A stretch of 7,014 nucleotides of DNA from Leclercia sp. UBA7405 (GTDB lineage Bacteria; Pseudomonadota; Gammaproteobacteria; Enterobacterales; Enterobacteriaceae). The notes under the pieces are model-generated. The model did no database searches. It was not told where the DNA came from and worked only from the letters and a program-made list of their open reading frames with translations. The stretch spans positions 1-7,014 of the forward strand of contig DKMV01000396.1 in assembly GCA_002469605.1 (NCBI GenBank). Reading direction: 5' to 3'. A program made the translations under genes and the position numbers. Position 1 is the first letter of the stretch. Each line of letters starts with the position of its first letter. Below, one piece after another: positions 1-6,005 of the stretch.

Positions 1-242
1 TCGCCCTGCTCGTTCAGGCCGCGGATAATGGTGGTATAGAGCCCGTCCTGGGTGCTGAGCGAAGGCGGAAAATCGCTCTTGATCGGACGCACAATAGCAA
101 TACCGGCGTTAAGATCGGTGTGTTCGTTAAGCTGGTCAATCTGCCAGTCGATAAACGCGCGCAGGAAGTTACCTTCACCAAACTGAATGATTCGTTCTGG
201 GTAGAGAGCACCGGGGAAATCACGACGGTTGAGTGTGTTCAC
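1..242 (-). CDS. uxaB: Altronate oxidoreductase (tagaturonate reductase) UxaB, N-terminal part
   Basis: Only the first 80 codons are in the window; the gene continues past the left edge. UxaB is an NAD-dependent cytoplasmic enzyme that interconverts D-tagaturonate and D-altronate in galacturonate catabolism. The visible protein begins [18 protein letters not shown] and contains [15 protein letters not shown] and [19 protein letters not shown], which I recognise as the start of E. coli UxaB, including the Gly-rich nucleotide-binding beginning. The start is a GTG at 240-242: it gives the family N-terminus and has an AGGA Shine-Dalgarno 8 bases upstream. An ATG-only search misses it. It stands alone on the minus strand behind a 117-base gap with a promoter and a probable ExuR operator. 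The visible part is intact. Identity is near certain; activity cannot be judged from a fragment. Confidence 0.95.
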   Translation of the reverse strand, partial: MNTLNRRDFPGALYPERIIQFGEGNFLRAFIDWQIDQLNEHTDLNAGIAIVRPIKSDFPPSLSTQDGLYTTIIRGLNEQG

Positions 243-274
243 AATAGGGATCCTTTTATGAGTAGTCATACAGC

Positions 275-303
275 CTGATAAGATTGGTGTAATAACTTAT
301 CAA
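275..303 (-). promoter_or_regulatory. Probable uxaB promoter
   Basis: Reading the minus strand, TTGATA (298-303, five of six matches to TTGACA) is followed after exactly 17 bases by TATCAG (275-280, four of six matches to TATAAT). Transcription would start near 268, leaving a leader of about 26 bases before the GTG at 242. The spacer is filled by the ExuR-like operator. This is a sequence match only. Confidence 0.5.
281..298 (-). promoter_or_regulatory. Predicted ExuR operator of uxaB
   Basis: The 18 bases match the ExuR consensus as I remember it (AAATTGGTATACCAATTT) at 13 of 18 positions, including a perfect ATTGGT half-site on the plus strand. In E. coli, uxaB belongs to the ExuR regulon, which is derepressed by hexuronates. 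The site overlaps the spacer between the predicted -35 and -10 boxes, a placement that would block RNA polymerase. The second half-site is weaker (ATAACT in place of ACCAAT). Gene identity and position support the call as much as the match does. Confidence 0.5.
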
Positions 304-359
304 ACTTTACGACCACGAACCCCTGTTTTGATCAAAGCTTGTAGCACTTTTGCTAAGAC

Positions 360-887
360 CTACAAAAATTTGTAGAACACCGAGGTGGCGGTCAGTTCGC
401 CGTCCGGCATCAGGGCATAGCGCGGTATCTCCCCCACTTTTTGCCAGCCGGTACGGACGTAAAAAGTCTCGGCGCCGCTGCCGGTGGCGGTATCCAGTAC
501 CAGCACCGTTTTTTGCCGTGCACGGGCGGCCTCCTCCAGCGCCGCCATTAGCTGGCGACCAGCGCCGAAACGGCGGGCCTTTTCATGGACCAACAGTTTG
601 GCCACGTCTGCCCGGTGGGGCTGGTTTTCGGGCTGATCGATGATGAGCTGGACGGTGCCAATCAGCTCCCCGTCCGGGCCGGCGGCCGCCAGCACAATGC
701 GCTCGTTGCGGGCGACGCTTTCCGCCACGCCGCGCCAGAAATCCCGCGCCCGTTCAGGGCTGTAGGGCAACATAAAACTCACGGAGGCCCCACCGGTCAC
801 ACAGTTGTGCAGGATGTCGGCCAGGGCATCGATATGGGTGAGGATCGCGTCGCGATTGAGGGTGGTGATATGCAGTGATGTGGTCAT
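360..887 (-). CDS. GNAT-family N-acetyltransferase
   Basis: A 175-residue single-domain protein with the GNAT fold signature. Residues 95-114 form motif A, with the acetyl-CoA pyrophosphate loop RRFGAG (105-110, the R/Q-x-x-G-x-G/A pattern) before helix RQLMAALEEA. A following strand TVLVLDTATG and the FYVRTGWQKVGEIPRYAL segment (142-159) are the usual motif B region. Such enzymes move an acetyl group from acetyl-CoA to an amine; the substrate cannot be told. I chose the ATG at 885-887, giving MTTSLHITTL. In-frame GTG (912-914) and ATG (909-911) codons would add 9 or 8 residues outside the fold; none of the three has a strong Shine-Dalgarno, the chosen one having AGAG a few bases upstream. 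It lies 64 bases downstream of the GAF-GGDEF gene on the same strand, so it may be the last gene of that transcript. No clear promoter of its own was seen. Family confident, function unknown. Confidence 0.85.
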   Translation of the reverse strand: MTTSLHITTLNRDAILTHIDALADILHNCVTGGASVSFMLPYSPERARDFWRGVAESVARNERIVLAAAGPDGELIGTVQLIIDQPENQPHRADVAKLLVHEKARRFGAGRQLMAALEEAARARQKTVLVLDTATGSGAETFYVRTGWQKVGEIPRYALMPDGELTATSVFYKFL

Positions 888-951
888 TTTTCTCTGCGGA
901 ATCAACCACATCACTTTGCTATTAACTTTTTATTAACACAAGAGGATTTAC

Positions 952-1923
952 TTATGACGGCCGGCCGGTACCGCGCTGCTGCTTAATGGAGTACATCTTC
1001 TCATCGGCGGTTCGCAGCCAGCTTTGCAGGTCGTCCCGCTGGTGATCGAACTCGCTCACTCCCCAGGAAAAGGAGAGCGCCCAGGGGTAGCTGGAGTGTT
1101 CATTCCACACCGCCGCCTGTTCGGTAAGAAACTGCATCGCAATCCACGCCCCTTTTTCGTCGCTATTGGGAAAGAGGATGGCAAATTCATCGGCGCCGTA
1201 GCGGGCCAACACGTCCGCTTCGCGGAAGGTGGATTTCAGCAGGCCAGCCATCGCCGTCAGCGCCGCATCCCCGTCCGCATGGCCGAAGCGCTCGTTGATT
1301 TGCCGGAAGCGATCCAGGTCAAGCCAGGCCAGCGTCAGCGGCTCTGCACGGCGGCGGGCGGCGCTGATGCCGTAGGTGGCCAGATGGTGAAAGCCGCGGC
1401 GGTTATACAGCCCGGTGAGGTCGTCGGATATTGCTCCCGCCACGGCGGCAAAGGCCGTCTCTGCCAGGGTCGCCAGATCGCCCAGGCTAACCAGATCCTG
1501 TTCGGTAAACGCCCTTGGCTGATCGTCCATCAGGCACAGGGTGCCCACGATGGAGCCATCCCGTAGCCGCAGGGGATAACCGGCATAAAAGCGCACCGGC
1601 GGATCGTCGGTGACCAAAGGGTTATCTTCGAAGCGTTCGTCGCTGGCGGTATCGTTTACCACCAGCGGCGCCGCATTAAGAAGAGTGTGGCCGCAAAACG
1701 AGATATTGCGCGGCTGGTTGACGGCCGCAGTGCCGTCGGCGGATTTCACCACCACGATATGTTCGGCAATGAGATTAACCATCGCCACCGGCACGTTAAA
1801 CAGGCGTTTCGCCAGGCGGGTCAGGCGATCGCAGGTTGGGCGGAGATCGGCCTCAAGCAGGCCTGATTCATGTAACGATGCCAGACGTTCCGCTTCGTTA
1901 GCGGGTAAAGAGGGTGATTTCAT
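952..1923 (-). CDS. GAF-GGDEF protein with degenerate GADEF motif
   Basis: A 323-residue protein without membrane segments, so probably cytoplasmic. Residues about 25-160 are a GAF sensor domain (FCGHTLL at 76-82, then VVNDTASDERFEDNPLV and YPLRLRDGSIVGTLCLMD). Residues about 165-320 are a GGDEF domain: DDLTGLYNRRGF at 167-178, metal-binding DLDRF at 202-206, INERFGH at 209-215 and the signature GADEF at 243-247. Diguanylate cyclases make c-di-GMP from two GTP. Here the second glycine of GGDEF is alanine and the usual N-D pair is N-E (210-211), so activity is doubtful. The allosteric I-site RxxD is intact (R234, D237, five residues before the motif), so it could still bind c-di-GMP. The ATG at 1923 has GGAG six bases upstream. 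It follows the MASE2-GGDEF gene by 52 bases and precedes the acetyltransferase, suggesting co-transcription. The layout resembles E. coli DgcP (YeaP), but I do not claim orthology. Confidence 0.9.
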   Translation of the reverse strand: MKSPSLPANEAERLASLHESGLLEADLRPTCDRLTRLAKRLFNVPVAMVNLIAEHIVVVKSADGTAAVNQPRNISFCGHTLLNAAPLVVNDTASDERFEDNPLVTDDPPVRFYAGYPLRLRDGSIVGTLCLMDDQPRAFTEQDLVSLGDLATLAETAFAAVAGAISDDLTGLYNRRGFHHLATYGISAARRRAEPLTLAWLDLDRFRQINERFGHADGDAALTAMAGLLKSTFREADVLARYGADEFAILFPNSDEKGAWIAMQFLTEQAAVWNEHSSYPWALSFSWGVSEFDHQRDDLQSWLRTADEKMYSIKQQRGTGRPS

Positions 1924-1947
1924 TAGGGACTCCGGACGGCAACCTTT

Positions 1948-1960
1948 TTAAAAGCTTAGC
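1948..1960. repeat. 13-base repeat, copy 1, upstream of the GAF-GGDEF gene
   Basis: TTAAAAGCTTAGC on the plus strand (GCTAAGCTTTTAA on the coding strand) recurs exactly, in the same orientation, at 4655-4667 in front of dgcF. This copy lies 25 bases upstream of the ATG at 1923. It overlaps a small hairpin on the minus strand (1954-1969, four pairs plus one G-U, loop of six) followed by TTTT, which might act as a weak attenuator between the two cyclase genes. Function unknown; a 13-base match could be chance. Confidence 0.6.
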
Positions 1961-1975
1961 GCATCAAGCGAAGGG

Positions 1976-3031
1976 TCAATGGGCAAAAATACGGTTTTTG
2001 CCGCCTCGTTTCGCCTGATAGAGCGCCGTGTCTGCTGCCTGCAACCAGTCGGTGACATCCTGCATCTCCCGAGTTGCGCTGGCCATACCAATACTCAGGG
2101 TACAAAACACCGGTTCTGCGTTGACGTCATCAATGACGGCAGCCGCCTCCATAATACGTGTCGCAACGATGCGCGCCTCTTCCAGCGTAGTATCGGGCAG
2201 CAGGATCACAAACTCATCGCCGCCGAGGCGCGCCGGGGTATCACTCTGACGGGTGGCGAGATGCAAAATTTGTGACATTGTCACAAGTAGCCTGTCCCCC
2301 ACGTTATGGCCAAAGCGATCGTTAACCTCTTTAAAGTCATCAATATCAATAAACATTAGCACCGATTCGCTGCAGATCTGCCGCAATTTATGCAGTTCGT
2401 TATCAATGCGTTTTTCCAGCAGACGTCGGTTAGCGATATCCAGCAGCGGATCCATCATGGCAATGCGCTCCAGCTCCCGGGATTTAAAGCGCAGACGCAC
2501 GGCAATGCTGTCGGTCAAAATGCTTAGTGCCAGAGAGTAGACGGCAATCAGCGGCAGCGTAGCGTACATGGTGCGCTGAGAGACCAGCGGCACCAGCGCC
2601 ATTCCCTGGGTAAGCCAGGTGGCAAAAAACACCCCTGTCATCACGGCCAGCGCTTTTTTCATCAGCGTAACGCCCCCGGCGGAGAGGCGGTCTGCCAGCA
2701 GAATGGTGGCGATGGTCACCGAGGGCAGCGGGTTGGCCGCCATCATGGCGATCCAGAAGCCGCCCGCACCCGCGTCCAGTACCAGGTTCTGGTGTTCGGT
2801 ACTCAGCGGCGTGGCGGAACGGCGGGCGCGCAGCCAGGCACAGGTCGGCCAGACGAAAGCATTCAGCGCCAGGAGACCTATCAGCCACGGGGATCGTTGC
2901 TGTTCAAGCAGGACAGAGGTTATAGGAAGAAAGCAGAGAAAGGTGCCAAGGATCCGCATCAGGTACATACGTTTGACGAACCGACTGCCGGGTAAGCGGG
3001 ATTTTTTACTCAGTTTGCCAGTTCCGTTCAT
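1976..3031 (-). CDS. MASE2-GGDEF diguanylate cyclase, DgcC/AdrA-like
   Basis: A 351-residue inner-membrane cyclase making c-di-GMP from GTP. Residues about 18-110 match the MASE2 sensor of E. coli DgcC (AdrA/YaiC): SRFVKR, FLPITSVL, AFVWPTCAW, TPLS and NPLPS fall in the same order as in DgcC. Further hydrophobic segments run to about residue 175. The GGDEF domain has metal and substrate motifs IDIDDFKEVNDRFGH (228-242), an intact GGDEF (270-274) and an intact inhibitory I-site RQSD (261-264), so an active, feedback-controlled enzyme is expected. The usual DxLTGLxNRR entry motif is altered to DPLLDIANRR (194-203). The ATG at 3031 is kept because it retains the MASE2 start; its Shine-Dalgarno is weak (GGA about 11 bases away). 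A promoter lies just upstream, and the GAF-GGDEF gene follows 52 bases downstream. It is probably a DgcC paralogue rather than DgcC itself, since the csgD/yaiC context is absent; that is inference. Confidence 0.9.
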   Translation of the reverse strand: MNGTGKLSKKSRLPGSRFVKRMYLMRILGTFLCFLPITSVLLEQQRSPWLIGLLALNAFVWPTCAWLRARRSATPLSTEHQNLVLDAGAGGFWIAMMAANPLPSVTIATILLADRLSAGGVTLMKKALAVMTGVFFATWLTQGMALVPLVSQRTMYATLPLIAVYSLALSILTDSIAVRLRFKSRELERIAMMDPLLDIANRRLLEKRIDNELHKLRQICSESVLMFIDIDDFKEVNDRFGHNVGDRLLVTMSQILHLATRQSDTPARLGGDEFVILLPDTTLEEARIVATRIMEAAAVIDDVNAEPVFCTLSIGMASATREMQDVTDWLQAADTALYQAKRGGKNRIFAH

Positions 3032-3062
3032 TACACGTTTTTTCCGATATATTTACCCCCGC

Positions 3063-3091
3063 ATATTATTGATGTTAAAAATGGGTAGCAA
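3063..3091 (-). promoter_or_regulatory. Probable promoter of the MASE2-GGDEF gene
   Basis: On the minus strand TTGCTA (3086-3091, four of six) and TAATAT (3063-3068) are 17 bases apart. Transcription would begin near 3055 and give a leader of about 24 bases. The gap (3032-3146) is AT-rich and otherwise holds nothing I can name. This promoter would drive the MASE2-GGDEF gene and probably the GAF-GGDEF and acetyltransferase genes behind it. Confidence 0.5.
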
Positions 3092-3146
3092 GATATTTAA
3101 CAGCTAAATACCGGGGCGACGGACGCATAAAGACTGGCATTATATG

Positions 3147-4598
3147 TTATAACTGCTCGCTGGGAGCAGGTTTTTCCGCCGTGGCATCCCGCTCTCTCAC
3201 CAGGCCGCTGGTGCGATTTCGCCCCCCTTTTTTCGAACGATAGAGATAATCATCCGCTTCGGTCAGCAGGCGGTTAAAGACTTCAGTAAGCTGCCAGGCC
3301 TCCGATTTGCCGCAGCCCAGTCCGATACTGACCGTTAAAAAGAGAGTCTGCCCGCGCCAGATAAAGGGGTGCTGCTCGACGGTGGTGCGGATCCGCTCAG
3401 CCAGCGCATAGCCCTGGCGGGCATCGCCGGTATTAATCACCACCGCAAACTCTTCTCCGCCCATGCGCGCCACCAGCCCCTCTTCGCCGACGGCGGCCTG
3501 CACCTGTTGTGCAAATTCGGTCAGCACCTTGTCGCCGCACTCGTGGCCATAATTGTCATTGATGCTTTTGAAGTAATCGATATCCAGCAGCATAACGGTT
3601 AAAAAACGCGGATGGCGGTGCGTCTCCTCCTGCTTCAGGGCCTCATACAGCCCGGAACGAGAGTAGACGCGGGTCAGAAAGTCGTAGTCCGCCCGCAGGG
3701 AGACCTGGTGAACAAGGGAGTTGATTGCCGCCATGCTCACCGACACCATAATCGGGCAGATGGCCATGGTGGCGATCCCAAGGCGAGCAGAGAACATCAT
3801 CGGCGTGGTAAAAGGGGTACCCACGGCGATATCGATAATGGAGTTTGCCACCAGGGTGATCTCTACCGCACCGGTCACAAAGGTGAGCAGGCAGGTAGCC
3901 GGCAGCGAGTAGCGAACCGCACACCAGATAAGTGCCGGGAGCGGAAACGCCAGGCTCCCCGCCCCGCCGATCGCCACCGAGGCGAGGACCGACACGATAA
4001 GCGCCGCCACCGGCGTCAGGTGTTCCAGGCGGATCCGTCGGGCCAGATCCGGCCAGCGGATGGTGAGCAGGCAGGGCACGATCAGCACCCCGGTGGAGAA
4101 CTGCTCGCTAAACCAGTCGGCCAGCGAAGGCCAGAACGCCAGGCTGGTAACGCCAACGGCCCCCACCGCCCCCACCAGCGCGCAGAGCCCGGCCGCCACA
4201 ATGCAGTAGCCAAACAGGCGCAGGGCATTAACGGGATCCGGCGTGCCTTTATGCAGCCGTTTATCGCGGATCACCAGCAGCGCCAGGGTGACGATAAACG
4301 CCATATTGGAGAGGTTAATCACCAGCGAGGAGATACCCCAGTTGGTGGTCATGGCGTCATAAAGCAGCATCGCCACATAGGAGATAGCGTAATAGTGCGG
4401 ACGGTTCAGGAAGACATAGCGGGCAAATACCCCCGCCATCACCCCGTTCAGCGGCCAGAAGAGCGACAGCGCCTCAATCAGACGTAGTTCAGCGCCAATA
4501 AAATAGAAAAACGAGGTGAGTAAAAAGATCCCTACCGCGTTACGTATCGGATTGTGCTGGTCAAAGAGGGTAAATCTGCTGGCAAGAATGGCTAACAT
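3147..4598 (-). CDS. dgcF: MASE1-type membrane diguanylate cyclase DgcF (YneF)
   Basis: A 483-residue inner-membrane protein. Residues about 18-295 are a run of hydrophobic segments of the MASE1 type (FWPLNGVMAGVFARY at 47-61). The stretches DWFSEQFSTGVLIVPCLLT, GGAGSLAFPLPALIWCAVRY and SARLGIATMAICPIMVS match what I remember of E. coli YneF. The GGDEF domain has DFLTRVYSRSGL (306-317), DIDYFKSINDNYGHECGD (339-356) and an intact GGEEF (380-384), so it should make c-di-GMP. The I-site RxxD is missing: the four residues at that position are GEEG (371-374), so product inhibition by that site is not expected. The tail after residue 465 is charged and Pro-rich. E. coli K-12 YneF is, as I recall, annotated as shorter; this copy carries the whole sensor. 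It keeps the E. coli position beside yneG, 106 bases downstream of it. The ATG at 4598 has only a poor Shine-Dalgarno, and a hairpin sits 16 bases upstream. Confidence 0.92.
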   Translation of the reverse strand: MLAILASRFTLFDQHNPIRNAVGIFLLTSFFYFIGAELRLIEALSLFWPLNGVMAGVFARYVFLNRPHYYAISYVAMLLYDAMTTNWGISSLVINLSNMAFIVTLALLVIRDKRLHKGTPDPVNALRLFGYCIVAAGLCALVGAVGAVGVTSLAFWPSLADWFSEQFSTGVLIVPCLLTIRWPDLARRIRLEHLTPVAALIVSVLASVAIGGAGSLAFPLPALIWCAVRYSLPATCLLTFVTGAVEITLVANSIIDIAVGTPFTTPMMFSARLGIATMAICPIMVSVSMAAINSLVHQVSLRADYDFLTRVYSRSGLYEALKQEETHRHPRFLTVMLLDIDYFKSINDNYGHECGDKVLTEFAQQVQAAVGEEGLVARMGGEEFAVVINTGDARQGYALAERIRTTVEQHPFIWRGQTLFLTVSIGLGCGKSEAWQLTEVFNRLLTEADDYLYRSKKGGRNRTSGLVRERDATAEKPAPSEQL

Positions 4599-4614
4599 TC
4601 AATATCTATCCATA

Positions 4615-4633
4615 TCACTGTCGGCGACAGTGA
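4615..4633. repeat. Perfect 8-bp inverted repeat with 3-base loop in the dgcF leader
   Basis: TCACTGTC, spacer GGC, GACAGTGA. It begins 17 bases before the dgcF start codon. In RNA it would form a tight hairpin close to the weak ribosome-binding region; as DNA it could be an operator for a dimeric regulator. There is no U-run on either strand, so it is not an intrinsic terminator. Confidence 0.7.
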
Positions 4634-4654
4634 CGTAGCGGCCGTCGGAATGTG

Positions 4655-4667
4655 TTAAAAGCTTAGC
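4655..4667. repeat. 13-base repeat, copy 2, upstream of dgcF
   Basis: Exact copy of the 13 bases at 1948-1960, in the same orientation relative to the cyclase gene, here 57 bases upstream of the dgcF ATG. On the coding strand it reads GCTAAGCTTTTAA; its CTAAGCTT part resembles in places the CTAYACTT core of sigma-S -10 regions (six of eight). That reading is speculative. Confidence 0.55.
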
Positions 4668-4672
4668 ATGAA

Positions 4673-4681
4673 TATATAACA
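4673..4681 (-). promoter_or_regulatory. Possible extended -10 promoter of dgcF
   Basis: The minus strand reads TGTTATATA, an extended -10 (TG, one base, TATATA). No acceptable -35 is found at 16-18 bases; the best, TTGAGA, lies 24 bases upstream of the TATATA. Transcription would start near 4667 and give a leader of about 70 bases holding the 13-base repeat and the hairpin at 4615-4633. Confidence 0.35.
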
Positions 4682-4704
4682 CAGACTTAACACTCCTACA
4701 CCTC

Positions 4705-5067
4705 TCAACTTTGTGAGTTCATCTGCTGAACCAGCCAGAAGTGGATCACCCGTACAATATAGTGCTGTTGGGCTTCCGACAGGTCGAAGCCCGCCGGGAT
4801 CCCGTGCCATTTCGCCAGGCATCCCCGGCAGCAGGTCGCCGTGGCATGCTGGGCGATAAACACCGGATGCCCGCGCATCGGCGTCTGTTTGCCATCGTTA
4901 GTTGGAAAAGCAGGCGCCAGACGACGGGCGACAAAGTCGGCCGCATGCTGGTCGATAACTTCAGCGCCCTTATCCCAGCAGTACTGGCGCTCTTTAGCCC
5001 CCAGGCGAAAACGGGCGCGGAATGGCGAGCGTGCCAGCCGGTTAAAGAGAGGTGTTAAATCGGACAT
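4705..5067 (-). CDS. yneG: Conserved DUF4186 protein YneG
   Basis: A 120-residue soluble protein of unknown function, close in length and sequence to E. coli YneG (about 119 residues) and in the same place next to glsB. Recognisable segments are RSPFRARFRLG (13-23), GHPVFIAQHATATCCRGCL (66-84) and KWHGIP (86-91). Within 22 residues lie H67, H74, C79, C80, C83 and H88, with a further C30; a metal site or redox-active thiols are possible, but none has been assigned as far as I know. No signal peptide or membrane segment is seen. Its ATG shares one base with the glsB stop codon (TAATG on the coding strand, 5065-5069) and lacks a strong Shine-Dalgarno, so it is probably translated by coupling from glsB. 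This tie suggests a role linked to glutamine/glutamate metabolism, but that is only inference. Confidence 0.92.
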   Translation of the reverse strand: MSDLTPLFNRLARSPFRARFRLGAKERQYCWDKGAEVIDQHAADFVARRLAPAFPTNDGKQTPMRGHPVFIAQHATATCCRGCLAKWHGIPAGFDLSEAQQHYIVRVIHFWLVQQMNSQS

Positions 5068-5993
5068 TAATATACGGACCGGCCCAGTTGCCGGGTCAGG
5101 CGCTCCAGCGCCGCCACCCCAGCCAGTGAATTCCCGGCCTCATCCAGCTCCGGGCTCCAGACGGCAATCGCCATTTCATGCGGTACCACTGCCACTACCC
5201 CGCCGCCGACGCCGGACTTGGCGGGCAGGCCCACGCGCCAGGCAAATTCTCCGGCGTTCTGATACATGCCGCTGGTAGCCATCAGGGCGTTGATCTGCCG
5301 GGCCTGCAGCGGCGATACCACCGGCTGCGCCAGATGCGGGGCCTCACCCTGGCAGGCCAGAAACAGAAAGGTCTGGGCCAGCTCCACGCAGCTCATTTTC
5401 AGGGCGCAGTAGTGGAAATAGTTTTGCAGGACGGTGGTAACATCGTTGTGGAAATTGCCGAAGGATTTCATCAGCCAGGCGATGGCGGCGTTGCGCGCCG
5501 CGTGCTCAAACTCCGAGCGGGCGACCGCGGAATCAAAGGCGATATCCGGCACGCCGCTCAGCTCGCGGACAATCTCCAGCATGCGTTGACGGGGGGCGCT
5601 CAGGCGGCTTTGCAGCATGTCGCATACCACCAGCGCCCCGGCGTTAATAAAAGGGTTACGCGGTTTGCCCTGTTCAAGCTCGAGCTGAAGCAGGGAGTTA
5701 AACGGCTGTCCGGAGGGATCTTTACCCACCCGCTGCCAGATCTCTTCGCCCTCGTACTGACGCATGGCGGCAACCAGGCTCAGCACCTTGGAGATGGACT
5801 GGATCGAGAAACGCTCGCTGGCGTCCCCCGCCTGAAACCGCTGGCCGTCCACCGTACAGATGGCGATCCCGAGCTTATTACCGTCGACGGAGGCCAGCGC
5901 CGGGATGTAATCCGCGACCTTCCCCTGCCCCAGCAATGGCCGCACCTGGGCCAGAATCGCTTCCAGCATCTGATTGTCAATAACCGCAGCCAC
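5067..5993 (-). CDS. glsB: Glutaminase GlsB (YneH)
   Basis: Cytoplasmic serine-type glutaminase (glutamine + water to glutamate + ammonia). With the chosen start the protein has 308 residues, the same as E. coli GlsB, which it follows closely throughout. The catalytic pair falls on the E. coli numbers: S66 and K69 in FSIQSISK. Other active-site segments are NPFINAGA (113-120, N117), E161 and N168 in [10 protein letters not shown]192 in QNYFHY, Y244 in [11 protein letters not shown] and the AKSGVGGG loop (258-265). I chose the GTG at 5991-5993 because AAGGAG lies six bases upstream. An in-frame GTG at 6011 would add six residues absent from E. coli and encoded by the Shine-Dalgarno itself. Downstream yneG overlaps by one base. 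A promoter lies just upstream, overlapping the end of the chemoreceptor gene. E. coli has sad upstream instead. All key residues are present, so it should be active. Confidence 0.97.
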   Translation of the reverse strand: MAAVIDNQMLEAILAQVRPLLGQGKVADYIPALASVDGNKLGIAICTVDGQRFQAGDASERFSIQSISKVLSLVAAMRQYEGEEIWQRVGKDPSGQPFNSLLQLELEQGKPRNPFINAGALVVCDMLQSRLSAPRQRMLEIVRELSGVPDIAFDSAVARSEFEHAARNAAIAWLMKSFGNFHNDVTTVLQNYFHYCALKMSCVELAQTFLFLACQGEAPHLAQPVVSPLQARQINALMATSGMYQNAGEFAWRVGLPAKSGVGGGVVAVVPHEMAIAVWSPELDEAGNSLAGVAALERLTRQLGRSVY

Positions 5994-5999
5994 ACCCTG

Positions 6000-6005
6000 C
6001 TCCTT
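6000..6005 (-). promoter_or_regulatory. Shine-Dalgarno of glsB (decides the start)
   Basis: AAGGAG on the minus strand followed by six bases (CAGGGT) and GTG at 5993. It is the strongest ribosome-binding site in the window, and it rules in favour of the 308-residue protein over the longer reading frame that starts at 6011. Confidence 0.8.

Larger units (their letters stand above)
4652..4693. repeat. 7-bp inverted repeat flanking the dgcF promoter region
   Basis: Arms GTGTTAA (4652-4658) and TTAACAC (4687-4693) are exact inverted copies with a 28-base spacer that contains the TATATA box. The arms are 35 bases apart centre to centre, so they would not lie on exactly the same face of the helix. 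A regulator-binding pair is possible, but chance is not excluded in AT-rich DNA. Confidence 0.5.

Noticed and set aside
327..336. TTTGATCAAA palindrome upstream of uxaB as a CRP or FNR site
   Set aside because: Spacing and half-sites fit neither TGTGA-N6-TCACA nor TTGAT-N4-ATCAA.
332..372. TTGTAG/CTACAA inverted repeat between the acetyltransferase gene and uxaB as a terminator
   Set aside because: Only six pairs with a long loop, and on the minus strand no U-run follows.
888..914. Nine-residue longer N-terminus of the acetyltransferase starting at GTG 914
   Set aside because: No ribosome-binding site before it, and the extra residues lie outside the GNAT fold; it cannot be excluded outright.
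1024..1566. 180-codon open frame on the plus strand opposite the GAF-GGDEF gene
   Set aside because: No recognisable family; the opposite strand carries a complete GAF-GGDEF protein.
3147..3175. Hairpin CTGCTC/GAGCAG at the 3' end of dgcF as an intrinsic terminator
   Set aside because: The six-pair stem lies inside the last codons of the gene and is followed by TTATAACAT on the coding strand, not a U-run.
3612..4487. 291-codon open frame on the plus strand opposite dgcF
   Set aside because: Its translation is a low-complexity mix rich in R, H, G, Q and D typical of the antisense of a GC-rich membrane-protein gene, with no recognisable domain; dgcF on the other strand is well supported.
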